Notes: generated from the sequence alone by a model not told the origin. Positions 1-7,040 are shown, counted from the stretch's first letter. The stretch: DNA of 7,999 bases from Paracoccaceae bacterium (GCA_002400675.1 NVQY01000188.1:1-7999); one strand, 5' to 3'. Numbers and translations: made by a program.

Positions 1-309
1 GGGCGCTATGGCACCCCGGTCTGGTCGCCGCGCGGCGATCTGATTGCCTTTACCAAGCAAAGCAAGGGCCGGTTTCACATTGGCGTCATGCGGGTGGACG
101 GATCCGAAGAACGCCTGCTGACCGCGTCTTTCCTGGACGAAGGGCCAACCTGGTCGCCAAATGGGCGCGTCATCATGTTCACGCGTGAAACACAGGGGGT
201 CTCGGGGCGGGCATCGCTTTATTCGGTGGATATCAGCGGGCGCAACCTGCGTCCCGTGCGCACGCCCGACGGGGGGTCGGACCCTTCGTGGTCACCGTTG
301 CAACAATAA
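1..309 (+). CDS. tolB: TolB, Tol-Pal system periplasmic beta-propeller protein (C-terminal part)
   Basis: This is the 3' end of tolB: 102 codons and a TAA stop, open at the window edge, so roughly three quarters of a typical 430-440 residue protein lies upstream. The visible part carries repeated propeller-blade signatures: [13 protein letters not shown] near the edge, then [13 protein letters not shown] about 45 residues on, and a final DPSWSPLQQ. This WSP-(D/N/R)G spacing is the WD40/PD40-like repeat of the TolB propeller. TolB is exported to the periplasm, binds Pal and communicates with the TolA/TolQR inner-membrane motor during outer-membrane constriction. pal follows after 76 bases and cpoB after that, the normal Tol order. 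No frameshift is visible in this part. The signal peptide and the N-terminal TolA-binding region cannot be judged because they are outside the window. Confidence 0.93.
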   Translation, partial: GRYGTPVWSPRGDLIAFTKQSKGRFHIGVMRVDGSEERLLTASFLDEGPTWSPNGRVIMFTRETQGVSGRASLYSVDISGRNLRPVRTPDGGSDPSWSPLQQ

Positions 310-319
310 GTGTGTTGCG

Positions 320-348
320 TTCACAACATTCCGCGCATGTGCTAAGAC
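320..348 (+). promoter_or_regulatory. Weak candidate sigma70-type promoter before pal
   Basis: In the 76-base tolB-pal gap, TTCACA (320-325; 5 of 6 to TTGACA) lies 17 bases before TAAGAC (343-348; 3 of 6 to TATAAT). A secondary promoter for pal inside the tol cluster would make sense, because Pal is needed in larger amounts than the other Tol proteins. The -10 match is poor, and small dyads (TGTTG/CAACA at 313-328, TGTG/CACA at 338-351) overlap the same bases. This is a suggestion only. Confidence 0.2.
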
Positions 349-385
349 ACAAGCAACAATAATTGAAAAACAAGGGGCAAACGAC

Positions 386-886
386 ATGGGCATTCTGGGT
401 AAATTCCTGACAATCAGCGCAATTCTGGTGCTGGGCGCGTGTACCAACGCCGCCGGAAATGGCGGGGCCGGATCGGCGGGTGGCGGCGCGGCGGCGGCCG
501 GATCGGTGTCGGACCCATCGTCGCCGGCGTTCTTTCAGCAATCCGTTGGCGATCGCGTGCTGTTTCCGGTGAACGAATCCACCTTTACTGACGAGGCGCG
601 TTCGGTTCTGAATGCTCAGGCCCAGTGGTTGCTGGCAAATACCGATTACAACGCGGTCATCGAAGGCCACGCCGACGAACAGGGCACCCGCGAATATAAC
701 CTTGCGCTGGGCGCACGCCGGGCCAATGCCGCCCGTGAATTCCTGATGGCGCGCGGCGTCTCGGGCGATCGCCTGAAAGTGCTGAGCTATGGCAAAGAGC
801 GCCCGATCGCGATTTGCAGCGAAGAAAGCTGTTATGCTAAGAACCGGCGGGCCGTAACGGTGCTGTCCAGCGGATTGACGGGGTAA
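386..886 (+). CDS. pal: Pal, peptidoglycan-associated outer-membrane lipoprotein
   Basis: The product is a 166-residue lipoprotein that anchors the outer membrane to peptidoglycan and is relocated to the septum by TolB and the Tol motor. Residues 1-18 form a lipoprotein signal peptide ending in the lipobox L16-G17-A18-C19; Cys19 is the expected lipidated residue. Residues 20-42 are a Gly/Ala-rich flexible linker. Residues about 50-160 form an OmpA-like peptidoglycan-binding domain with the hallmark EGHADEQGTREYNLALG (93-109), R111-R112, SYGKERP (134-140) and KNRRAV (152-157). D97 and R112 are the residues expected to contact diaminopimelate, by analogy with characterised Pal/OmpA domains. The ATG at 386 is chosen because AAGGGG (372-377) sits 8 bases upstream and the signal peptide begins there; a longer in-frame extension runs back into tolB. 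Cys144 and Cys149 flank a short loop and could form a disulfide in the periplasm. Confidence 0.97.
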   Translation: MGILGKFLTISAILVLGACTNAAGNGGAGSAGGGAAAAGSVSDPSSPAFFQQSVGDRVLFPVNESTFTDEARSVLNAQAQWLLANTDYNAVIEGHADEQGTREYNLALGARRANAAREFLMARGVSGDRLKVLSYGKERPIAICSEESCYAKNRRAVTVLSSGLTG

Positions 887-890
887 ATTT

Positions 891-1712
891 ATGCGCATTG
901 CAGTTCTGGCGCTTGGCGTGCTGGTGATGTTCGGGCCGGGTCAGGTTTTTGCCCAGCAGGATCAGACGCTGGCGGATATCCGGCAGGAACTAACGGTTCT
1001 TTATGTCGAAGTTCAGCGGCTAAAGCGTGAGCTATCCACAACCGGCGCGCCGGGCAGTTCGCTGACCGGTACCAGCGTGCTTGACCGGGTGTCGGCGATG
1101 GAAACCGCGTTGCAGAAACTGACCGCAAAAACCGAACAGATGAGCTTTCGCATAGAGCGGATCGTGAAAGATGGCACCAACCGCATTGGCGATCTCGAAT
1201 TCCGTCTGGTCGAACTTGAGGGCGGCGATGTCGGGCAACTGGGTGAAACCACCACATTGGGTGGCGATGTGCCCCCGGTTGCTGTTTCCGGTGGTGACAG
1301 CCCGGAAGGCACGCTGAGCGACGAGTTGGCGGTTGGCGAAAAGGCCGATTATCAGCTGGCCGTCAAAGCGTTAGAGGCTGGCGACTATAGCAAGGCGGTT
1401 GAGTTGTTCTTTCAGTTCGAACAATCTTATCCCGGCAGCCCGCTGTCCCCAGAGGTCAATCTGGGGCGCGGCAAGGCTCTGGACGGTCTGGGCGACACCC
1501 GCGAAGCGGCGCGGGCCTATCTGGCCAGTTTTACCGGCAATCCCACTGGCCCCGTGGCCTCGGACGCGCTGTTTGAACTGGGCGCGGCCTTGGGTCGTCT
1601 GGGACAGACCGATCAGGCCTGCGTGACGCTGGGCGAAGTTGGTGTGCGGTTCCCGACGGCCGATGCGGCAGGCTCGGCCAGTCAGGAAATGGCGACGCTG
1701 GGCTGCACTTGA
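891..1712 (+). CDS. cpoB: CpoB/YbgF-like Tol-Pal system protein with coiled coil and TPR
   Basis: The product is a 273-residue periplasmic protein in the position always taken by ybgF/cpoB after pal. Residues 1-21 form a Sec signal peptide with probable cleavage after VFA (19-21). Residues about 25-110 are heptad-rich in two stretches (around 28-50 and 62-110) and should form the N-terminal trimerising coiled coil, interrupted by a Gly/Ser loop at 52-60. Residues 111-148 are a low-complexity Gly/Asp/Pro linker. Residues about 152-270 hold tetratricopeptide-like repeats, seen in YQLAVKALEAGDYSKAVELF (154-173) and later ALGRLGQTDQAC (233-244). In E. coli, CpoB binds TolA and tunes PBP1B so that septal peptidoglycan synthesis keeps step with outer-membrane constriction; the same role is inferred here. 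Only four bases separate it from pal, and its TGA overlaps the tilS start, so it is co-transcribed with both. Cys244 and Cys272 are the only cysteines in the protein and may pair. Confidence 0.92.
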   Translation: MRIAVLALGVLVMFGPGQVFAQQDQTLADIRQELTVLYVEVQRLKRELSTTGAPGSSLTGTSVLDRVSAMETALQKLTAKTEQMSFRIERIVKDGTNRIGDLEFRLVELEGGDVGQLGETTTLGGDVPPVAVSGGDSPEGTLSDELAVGEKADYQLAVKALEAGDYSKAVELFFQFEQSYPGSPLSPEVNLGRGKALDGLGDTREAARAYLASFTGNPTGPVASDALFELGAALGRLGQTDQACVTLGEVGVRFPTADAAGSASQEMATLGCT

Positions 1713-2962
1713 GCACAATTTCAGATGATATCCTGAACACGGTACGCAAGCAATTTCACGCGTCACCACCGAAAAAATTGGGTATTGCGGTATCGGGCGG
1801 CGGCGATTCTGTCGCGCTTTTGCATATACTGGCGCATTGTTTCCAACCGGATCAGGTCAGGCTGTATGCCGCGACCGTCGATCACGGCCTGCGCCCCGAA
1901 TCCGCGGACGAGGCGCAACAGGTTGGTGAATTGGCCAAATCCCTTGGCGTCGCCCACGAGACCCTGAAATGGCAGGACTGGGACGGGCGCGGAAACCTTC
2001 AGGATCAGGCCCGGCGCGCGCGCTATCGGCTGTTGTCGGACTGGGCGCGTTCAAACGGGATTATGGACGTGGCGTTGGGGCATACTGCGGACGATCAGGC
2101 CGAAACGGTGCTGATGCGGCTGATCCGCTCTGCCGGGGTGACCGGGCTGGCGGGCATGCCGGTGCGCCGTACTGTGCACGGCATCGGCGTGTTTCGCCCA
2201 CTGCTAAGCATCGCGCGCGATGATCTGCGCGATTATCTGCGCCAGAATGACGTGGACTGGGCCGAAGACCCGTCAAATGACGATCTGCAATATGATCGCG
2301 TCAAGGTCCGGCGCGCGCTTGAGGTGTTGAAACCGCTGGGCCTGACCGCGCAATCGCTGGCCGGGGTGGCGCATAACATGAACAAAGCGCGCGAGGCGCT
2401 GGATTGGTACAGTTTCCTTGGCGCGCGCGAAATGGTGACGATCCTTGACGGCAATGTCGTGGTCGACCTGCACAAATTCCGCACCCTCCCGGACGAGATT
2501 GGCCGGCGGTTGTTGCAACGCGCGCTGGTCTGGATCAGTGGCGCGGAATATGCGCCCCGCCGCGCGGCCATGGCGGACGCGCTGGGGGCGGTGAAACTTG
2601 GCCAGTCGACCACGCTTTGCGGCTGCCGTATCCTGCGCCAAGGCAAACGCATCTGGATTTGCCGCGAATATAACGCCGTCCGGCGGGTACACGCCGCGTG
2701 TGATCAGCTATGGGATCGGCGCTGGTCCCTCTTTGGTGGCGACGGGGCGGGTTGCGAGGTGCGCCCGCTGGGGCAACGCGGCCTTATGTTGTGTCCGCAA
2801 TGGCGTGAAACCGGGGTTCCCAACGCCGTTCTGGCCGCCTCGCCATCGGTCTGGCACGACGATGATCTGGTGGCCGCACCGCTTGCCGGAATGGCCAACG
2901 GATGGACTGCCGAACTGGTCGCAGGGGGCGAAGACTTCTTTACATCGCTTTTATCGCATTGA
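1709..2962 (+). CDS. tilS: TilS, tRNA(Ile)-lysidine synthetase
   Basis: TilS ligates lysine to C34 of the CAU-anticodon tRNA-Ile in an ATP-dependent reaction. This changes its decoding from AUG to AUA and its charging from Met to Ile, and it takes place in the cytoplasm. The protein has 417 residues. The N-type ATP pyrophosphatase domain shows the PP-loop SGGGDS (29-34), VDHGLRP (57-63), GHTADDQAET (124-133) and EDPSN (186-190), followed by R197 and R201-R202, all in the expected family order. The rest (about 215-417) is the less conserved tRNA-binding region, close to full length compared with the 432-residue E. coli enzyme. The start is the TTG at 1709: TTGA overlaps the cpoB TGA, no in-frame ATG precedes the PP-loop, and no good Shine-Dalgarno is visible, so translation probably depends on coupling to cpoB. 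It is an essential housekeeping gene riding in the Tol transcript. Confidence 0.94.
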   Translation: MSTISDDILNTVRKQFHASPPKKLGIAVSGGGDSVALLHILAHCFQPDQVRLYAATVDHGLRPESADEAQQVGELAKSLGVAHETLKWQDWDGRGNLQDQARRARYRLLSDWARSNGIMDVALGHTADDQAETVLMRLIRSAGVTGLAGMPVRRTVHGIGVFRPLLSIARDDLRDYLRQNDVDWAEDPSNDDLQYDRVKVRRALEVLKPLGLTAQSLAGVAHNMNKAREALDWYSFLGAREMVTILDGNVVVDLHKFRTLPDEIGRRLLQRALVWISGAEYAPRRAAMADALGAVKLGQSTTLCGCRILRQGKRIWICREYNAVRRVHAACDQLWDRRWSLFGGDGAGCEVRPLGQRGLMLCPQWRETGVPNAVLAASPSVWHDDDLVAAPLAGMANGWTAELVAGGEDFFTSLLSH

Positions 2963-2986
2963 ACCTGCGCAAATCATCTCTATTTA
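2959..2986 (+). promoter_or_regulatory. Candidate promoter for ftsH, possibly heat-shock type
   Basis: TTGAAC (2959-2964), overlapping the tilS stop codon, is followed after 16 bases by TATTTA (2981-2986). Read as sigma70 this is 4 of 6 and 3 of 6. Read against the alphaproteobacterial heat-shock (RpoH) pattern as I recall it, CTTG-N17/18-CYTATNT, the sequence has ATTG (2958-2961), a 17-base gap and TCTATTT (2979-2985), one mismatch in each element. Since ftsH is heat-shock controlled in E. coli, either reading is plausible. The transcript would begin about 40-50 bases before the ftsH start. This is inferred from sequence only. Confidence 0.35.
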
Positions 2987-3025
2987 GTACCTCAAGCAGG
3001 CCGCTTCCCCCGCGGTCGCACATTT

Positions 3026-3030
3026 AGGAG
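3026..3030 (+). promoter_or_regulatory. Shine-Dalgarno AGGAG fixing the ftsH TTG start
   Basis: AGGAG lies 7 bases before the TTG at 3038. The spacing is ideal, and the peptide starting there ([10 protein letters not shown]) leads directly into the first membrane segment. The next in-frame ATG (3080) would cut into that segment, so TTG is the supported start. Confidence 0.8.
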
Positions 3031-3037
3031 AGTTTTC

Positions 3038-4960
3038 TTGGGCAACGCACGAAATATCGCCTTCTGGGTCGTACTGTTCATGCTGATCCTGGCTTTGTTC
3101 AATCTGTTCAGCGGATCGGGCAGCACCATGCAAAGCCGCGAGATCACCTTTTCGGATTTTGTGAATTCAGTGGAAAATGGTGAGGTCAGTCAGGCCACGC
3201 TGGACGGCGAACAGGTCCGGTTCCGGGGCAGCGATGGGCAGGACTATGTCACCATCAAACCCGAAGACGCCGAGATCAGTAAGCTGTTGACAGATAACGA
3301 TGTTCCCTACCGCGCAGAGAAACAGCAGCAATCCGGGTTCCAGTCGTTCCTGATCACCTTGCTGCCTTTCCTGCTGTTGATCGGCGTCTGGGTCTACTTC
3401 ATGAACCGGATGCAGGGCGGCGGCAAAGGCGGGGCCATGGGCTTTGGCAAATCCAAGGCCAAGATGCTGACGGAAAAGCATGGGCGCGTCACATTTGACG
3501 ACGTGGCCGGGATCGACGAAGCCAAGGAAGAGCTGGAAGAGATCGTTGAATTCCTGCGAAATCCTCAGAAATTCTCGCGACTCGGGGGCAAGATTCCCAA
3601 GGGTGCGTTGCTTGTTGGCCCTCCCGGCACCGGTAAAACCCTGTTGGCGCGGGCTATTGCTGGCGAGGCTGGCGTGCCATTCTTCACAATTTCTGGATCG
3701 GATTTTGTCGAAATGTTCGTGGGCGTCGGTGCAAGTCGTGTGCGCGACATGTTCGAGCAGGCCAAGAAAAATGCGCCTTGTATTGTGTTCATCGACGAAA
3801 TCGACGCGGTGGGGCGCCATCGTGGGGCCGGATACGGCGGCGGCAACGACGAACGCGAACAGACGCTGAACCAGTTGCTGGTGGAAATGGACGGATTCGA
3901 GGCCAATGAAGGCGTGATCATTCTGGCCGCCACCAACCGCAAGGACGTGCTGGACCCGGCATTGCTGCGTCCCGGCCGTTTTGACCGTCAGATCGAAGTC
4001 GCCAACCCCGACATCAAAGGCCGTGAAAAGATTTTGGGTGTTCATGCCCGCAAGACCCCGCTGGGCCCGGATGTGGACCTGCGAATCATTGCCCGTGGCA
4101 CGCCGGGTTTCTCAGGCGCAGACATTGCCAATCTGGTGAACGAGGCCGCGCTGATGGCCGCCCGGTTTGGCCGGCGGTTTGTCACCATGATCGACTTTGA
4201 ACAGGCCAAGGACAAGGTGATGATGGGGCCTGAACGCCGTTCGATGGTGTTAACGCAGGACCAGAAGGAAAAGACCGCCTATCACGAGGCCGGGCACGCG
4301 CTGGTTGGTATTTCGCTGCCCAAATGCGACCCGGTTTACAAGGCGACGATCATCCCGCGCGGTTCTGCGCTGGGCATGGTGATGAGCCTGCCGGAAATGG
4401 ATAAGCTGCAAATGTTCAAGGACGAGGCGGAACAGCGCATCGCCATGACCATGGCCGGCAAAGCCGCTGAAATCCTCAAATACGGTGCCGATTCGGTGTC
4501 CTCCGGGCCTGCGGGCGACATCATGCAGGCAAGTGCCTTGGCGCGCTCTATGGTGATGCGCTATGGCATGTCCGACAAGGTCGGCAACATCGACTATCAG
4601 GAGGCCGCAGCAGGCTATCTGCCCAACGGCGGCGCTGGTGGGTTCTCGGTTTCGGCCTCTACCAAAGAGCTGATCGAATCCGAAGTGAAACGGTTCATCG
4701 ACGAAGGCTATGCGATTGCCTACAAGATCATCGACGACAAGCAGGAAGAATTCGAACGGCTCGCGCAGGGCCTGTTGGAATACGAAACCCTGACCGGCGA
4801 AGAGATCAAGCGCGTGATGCGTGGCGAGCCGCCGCATATTGACGATGACGAGGACGACACGCCCAGCGAGGGCAGCGCGCCCAGCGTCACGTCGATCCCA
4901 AAAACCAAGCCCAAGAAATCCCCGCCCGAAGGCGGGATGGAGCCTGAACCTTCTAGCTGA
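3038..4960 (+). CDS. ftsH: FtsH, ATP-dependent membrane zinc metalloprotease
   Basis: FtsH is a hexameric inner-membrane AAA+ protease that extracts and degrades unassembled membrane proteins and short-lived regulators; LpxC and sigma32 are the known E. coli targets. The protein has 640 residues, a normal length. It contains TM1 at about 7-25, a periplasmic domain at about 27-100 and TM2 at about 102-122. The AAA domain has Walker A GPPGTGKT (194-201), pore motif MFVG (226-229), Walker B IVFIDEID (249-256), and a second region of homology at about 298-317 with R311 and R314 as arginine fingers. The protease domain has the zinc motif HEAGH (416-420) and D494 as the likely third ligand. A disordered tail (about 600-640) starts with an acidic run (DDDEDD, 602-607) and ends Lys/Pro-rich. 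Nothing essential is missing. The gene starts with TTG after a strong Shine-Dalgarno, lies 75 bases after tilS, and ends in a strong terminator. Confidence 0.98.
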   Translation: MGNARNIAFWVVLFMLILALFNLFSGSGSTMQSREITFSDFVNSVENGEVSQATLDGEQVRFRGSDGQDYVTIKPEDAEISKLLTDNDVPYRAEKQQQSGFQSFLITLLPFLLLIGVWVYFMNRMQGGGKGGAMGFGKSKAKMLTEKHGRVTFDDVAGIDEAKEELEEIVEFLRNPQKFSRLGGKIPKGALLVGPPGTGKTLLARAIAGEAGVPFFTISGSDFVEMFVGVGASRVRDMFEQAKKNAPCIVFIDEIDAVGRHRGAGYGGGNDEREQTLNQLLVEMDGFEANEGVIILAATNRKDVLDPALLRPGRFDRQIEVANPDIKGREKILGVHARKTPLGPDVDLRIIARGTPGFSGADIANLVNEAALMAARFGRRFVTMIDFEQAKDKVMMGPERRSMVLTQDQKEKTAYHEAGHALVGISLPKCDPVYKATIIPRGSALGMVMSLPEMDKLQMFKDEAEQRIAMTMAGKAAEILKYGADSVSSGPAGDIMQASALARSMVMRYGMSDKVGNIDYQEAAAGYLPNGGAGGFSVSASTKELIESEVKRFIDEGYAIAYKIIDDKQEEFERLAQGLLEYETLTGEEIKRVMRGEPPHIDDDEDDTPSEGSAPSVTSIPKTKPKKSPPEGGMEPEPSS

Positions 4961-4975
4961 CCGCGCAGGTCAGTT
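4955..4975 (+). other. Hairpin over the ftsH stop codon
   Basis: CTGACC (4957-4962) and GGTCAG (4968-4973) form a perfect 6-bp stem with a GCGCA loop. A G-T wobble and an A-T pair extend it to 4955-4975. The ftsH TGA (4958-4960) is within the 5' arm. It ends three bases before the terminator stem, and its GTCAG arm could alternatively pair with CTGAC (4993-4997) inside the terminator hairpin. It may protect the 3' end of the transcript or be incidental. Confidence 0.4.
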
Positions 4976-4977
4976 GG

Positions 4978-5015
4978 AAAATGCCCGGATAGCTGACGCT
5001 GTCCGGGCATTTTTT
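4978..5015 (+). terminator. Strong intrinsic terminator after ftsH
   Basis: The main stem pairs ATGCCCGGA (4981-4989) with TCCGGGCAT (5002-5010). It continues inward through a T-G wobble and AGC/GCT to a TGAC tetraloop (4994-4997), and outward through AAA/TTT. A run of six T (5010-5015) follows directly. It starts 17 bases after the ftsH stop and has all the marks of a Rho-independent terminator, so it separates the tol-tilS-ftsH transcript from fhs. Confidence 0.93.
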
Positions 5016-5125
5016 GTTGTTGGGGCGGAAAATCTGCAAAACGGGCTGGCGCATGGTCGGGATTTGCGTAGATTGCGGCATACAATGGTATTCCAAAGTT
5101 GATTTCGCCGCATCAAGGGCTGAAA
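5016..5125 (+). other. Non-coding spacer between terminator and small ORF; promoter region of fhs expected here
   Basis: No gene is recognised on either strand. Because of the upstream terminator, fhs needs a promoter in this stretch. The best -10-like element is TACAAT (5081-5086; 5 of 6 to TATAAT), but no convincing -35 lies 16-18 bases upstream; TTGCGT at 5064-5069 is too close. A small dyad TTGAT/ATCAA (5099-5103 and 5112-5116) sits just before the small ORF. I see no known folate or glycine riboswitch, though I cannot exclude one by eye. Confidence 0.3.
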
Positions 5126-5230
5126 ATGTCGGAAATCGCCGCCATTTTTGCGCTCCCTGCGGGTAAGGCTGAGGATGGGTTGGCCGCGCGTGACCAGCTT
5201 CATGGATTTAAGTGCAGGATGAACCAATGA
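5126..5230 (+). CDS. Possible 34-residue small protein or leader peptide coupled to fhs
   Basis: An ATG at 5126 opens 34 codons ending in TGA at 5228-5230, which overlaps the fhs ATG (5227) as ATGA, the classic coupling arrangement. AAGGG (5115-5119) lies 6 bases before the ATG and can act as a Shine-Dalgarno. The peptide begins [18 protein letters not shown] and ends FKCRMNQ. It has no signal peptide, no membrane segment and no motif I recognise. About 61% of its third positions are G or C, which looks lower than in the flanking genes, so codon bias does not clearly favour coding. It may be a real small protein, a translated leader that sets fhs expression, or a chance ORF. Position and the ATGA overlap are the only strong points. 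Confidence 0.35.
   Translation: MSEIAAIFALPAGKAEDGLAARDQLHGFKCRMNQ
5216..5219 (+). promoter_or_regulatory. Shine-Dalgarno AGGA fixing the fhs ATG start
   Basis: AGGA is 7 bases before the ATG at 5227, from which the protein begins [10 protein letters not shown], a normal family N-terminus. An in-frame GTG at 5212 would add five residues but has no ribosome-binding sequence, so the ATG is preferred. Confidence 0.75.
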
Positions 5231-6903
5231 GTTTCAAAAGCGACATCGAAATTGCCCGTGAGGCGAAAAAGAAATCCATTCAGGAGATCGGCGCCCGGCT
5301 GGGTATTCCTGAATCAGAACTGCTGCCCTATGGGCACGACAAGGCCAAGGTCAGTCAGGACTTCATCAATTCGATCATGGATCGCGAAGATGGCAAGCTG
5401 ATCCTTGTCACCGCGATCAACCCGACGCCTGCGGGCGAGGGCAAGACCACGACCACGGTGGGTCTTGGGGACGGTCTGAACCGGATTGGCAAGAACGCGG
5501 CGATCTGTATCCGCGAGGCCAGCCTTGGCCCGTGTTTCGGCATGAAAGGCGGGGCGGCCGGGGGTGGCATGGCCCAGGTGGTGCCGATGGAGGAAATGAA
5601 CCTGCATTTCACCGGCGATTTCCACGCGATTACCAGCGCACACAATTTGTTAACGGCTCTGATCGACAATCACATCTATTGGGGCAATGAACTGGAGATC
5701 GACGAACGCCGCATCACCTGGAAACGGGTGATGGACATGAACGACCGCGCCCTGCGCGACAACGTGATCAGCCTTGGCGGCGTGGCCAACGGATTCCCGC
5801 GCCAGTCGGGGTTCGACATTACCGTGGCCTCTGAGGTCATGGCGATCCTGTGTCTCGCCAATGATCTGCAAGACCTGCAAAAGCGACTGGGCGATATCAT
5901 CGTCGCCTACACCCGCGAGCGCAAGGCGATCTACGCCCGCGATATCGGCGCGGATGGGGCGATGACTGTGCTGCTCAAGGACGCGATGCAGCCCAATCTG
6001 GTGCAAACGCTGGAAAACAACCCGGCGTTTGTGCATGGCGGACCGTTTGCCAACATCGCCCATGGTTGCAACTCGGTGACGTCTACCAAAACCGCGCTGA
6101 AACTGGCGGATTATGTGGTGACAGAGGCCGGTTTCGGGGCCGATCTGGGGGCTGAAAAGTTCATGAACATCAAATGCCGCAAGGCGGGCATTTCCCCGGC
6201 TGTTGTGGTTTTGGTTGCGACTGTGCGGGCGATGAAGATGAACGGCGGTGTCGCCAAGGCTGATCTGGGCCCGGAAAACGTGGCTGCCGTGGCCGAAGGT
6301 TGCCCCAACCTTGCGCGTCACATCTCGAACCTCAAGTCGTTCGGGGTGCCGGTGGTGGTGGCGATCAACCACTTTGTCACCGATACCGACGCCGAGGTCG
6401 AAGTGATCCGCGCCTCTGCCGCCGCCGAAGGGGCCGAGGCGATCCTGTGCCGCCACTGGGAACTTGGCAGCGAAGGGGCCGTTGACCTTGCCAACCGCGT
6501 GGCCGAACTGGCCGATAGCGGGGCGGCGCAGTTTGCCCCGCTTTACCGCGACGACATCAGCCTGTTCGAAAAGATCGAGATCATCTCCAAGCGGATTTAC
6601 CATGCCGACGAAGTGTTGGCCGACAAAAAGATCCGCGACCAGTTGCGCCTATGGGAGGACGCCGGGTACGGCCATCTGCCGATCTGCATGGCGAAAACGC
6701 AGTATTCCTTCTCTACCGACCCGTCCTTGCGCGGCGCCCCGGTTGGCCATTCCGTCCCGATCCGCGAAGTACGCCTGTCGGCGGGCGCTGGTTTCGTCGT
6801 GGTGATCTGCGGCGAGATCATGACCATGCCGGGATTGCCGCGCAAACCGGCGGCCCTGTCGATCGGCATGAACGCCGCGGGCGAGGTTGAAGGGCTGTTT
6901 TAA
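5227..6903 (+). CDS. fhs: Formate--tetrahydrofolate ligase (10-formyl-THF synthetase)
   Basis: The enzyme joins formate to tetrahydrofolate using ATP, giving 10-formyl-THF, ADP and phosphate, in the cytoplasm. The 558-residue length is normal for the bacterial monofunctional enzyme. Visible motifs are the nucleotide P-loop [11 protein letters not shown] (66-76), the family signature [10 protein letters not shown] (105-114) leading to [12 protein letters not shown] (120-131), the second signature [12 protein letters not shown] (330-341), and the C-terminal [14 protein letters not shown] (529-542). All are intact. It stands behind the ftsH terminator, so it is expressed separately from the Tol block. 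The next gene, folD, supplies the following two steps of the pathway. In marine alphaproteobacteria the Fhs-FolD pair is linked to formate assimilation and to handling C1 units released by methylated-compound breakdown; which direction it runs here cannot be told from the sequence. A possible small ORF overlaps its start codon. Confidence 0.98.
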   Translation: MSFKSDIEIAREAKKKSIQEIGARLGIPESELLPYGHDKAKVSQDFINSIMDREDGKLILVTAINPTPAGEGKTTTTVGLGDGLNRIGKNAAICIREASLGPCFGMKGGAAGGGMAQVVPMEEMNLHFTGDFHAITSAHNLLTALIDNHIYWGNELEIDERRITWKRVMDMNDRALRDNVISLGGVANGFPRQSGFDITVASEVMAILCLANDLQDLQKRLGDIIVAYTRERKAIYARDIGADGAMTVLLKDAMQPNLVQTLENNPAFVHGGPFANIAHGCNSVTSTKTALKLADYVVTEAGFGADLGAEKFMNIKCRKAGISPAVVVLVATVRAMKMNGGVAKADLGPENVAAVAEGCPNLARHISNLKSFGVPVVVAINHFVTDTDAEVEVIRASAAAEGAEAILCRHWELGSEGAVDLANRVAELADSGAAQFAPLYRDDISLFEKIEIISKRIYHADEVLADKKIRDQLRLWEDAGYGHLPICMAKTQYSFSTDPSLRGAPVGHSVPIREVRLSAGAGFVVVICGEIMTMPGLPRKPAALSIGMNAAGEVEGLF

Positions 6904-6941
6904 CGGCGCGTGGGTTACCTGGGCTGACACCGTTTTCGCCT

Positions 6942-6966
6942 GAAATGCTCCCCCGGAGCATTTCTT
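6942..6966 (+). terminator. Terminator-like hairpin after fhs
   Basis: GAAATGCTCC (6942-6951) pairs perfectly with GGAGCATTTC (6955-6964) over 10 bp with a CCC loop, 38 bases after the fhs stop. Only TT follows the stem (three more T are within it), so the U-tract is weak. It is probably an intrinsic terminator but could be leaky, allowing some fhs transcripts to continue into folD. Confidence 0.65.
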
Positions 6967-6978
6967 AACAGGCTCAAA

Positions 6979-7019
6979 CCCCACCCTACCCGCATATCGT
7001 AGGGTGGGTGCAACCCACC
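6979..7019 (+). repeat. Compound palindrome, likely a dispersed intergenic repeat, before folD
   Basis: Three complementary arms lie in a row. CCCACCCTAC (6980-6989) pairs over 10 bp with GTAGGGTGGG (6999-7008) around a 9-base loop. Then GGTGGGT (7003-7009) pairs over 7 bp with ACCCACC (7013-7019) around a GCA loop. The two stems share the middle arm, so only one can form fully at a time. The core GTAGGGTGGGT...ACCCACC resembles a short palindromic repeat I recall from intergenic regions of many proteobacteria. That likeness is from memory, and copy number in this genome is unknown. The element ends 27 bases before the folD ATG. Confidence 0.6.
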
Positions 7020-7035
7020 ATTCGCACCATCCAAA

Positions 7036-7040
7036 AAGGA
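7036..7040 (+). promoter_or_regulatory. Shine-Dalgarno AAGGA fixing the folD ATG start
   Basis: AAGGA is 6 bases before the ATG at 7047. An in-frame GTG at 7008 would add 13 residues but falls within the palindrome and has no ribosome-binding sequence. The family N-terminus (MTAKIIDGK) begins at the ATG. Confidence 0.8.

Noticed and set aside
161..385. 75-codon N-terminal extension of pal into tolB
   Set aside because: It would bury the lipoprotein signal peptide and lipobox inside the protein. The ATG at 386 has a good Shine-Dalgarno.
233..898. Long minus-strand ORF opposite pal (221 codons)
   Set aside because: It is antisense to the clear pal gene, its product is rich in Arg, Cys and His with no motif, and it arises from the GC-rich codon pattern of the true gene.
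3167..4045. 292-codon minus-strand ORF opposite ftsH, and a 317-codon one opposite fhs (5650-6603)
   Set aside because: Both are reverse-strand shadows of strongly conserved genes whose motifs on the + strand are intact. No ribosome site or recognisable domain supports them.
5064..5086. TTGCGT ... TACAAT as a promoter for fhs
   Set aside because: The spacing is only 11 bases, too short for sigma70. TACAAT alone is kept as a weak hint in the spacer description.
4821..5102. Plus-strand 93-codon ORF spanning the end of ftsH into the gap
   Set aside because: It is out of frame within ftsH, has an Arg/Pro-rich shadow composition and reads through the terminator.
4970..5227. Minus-strand 85-codon ORF filling the ftsH-fhs gap
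   Set aside because: It runs through the ftsH terminator stem, has basic low-information content, and begins opposite the fhs start. Nothing supports translation.
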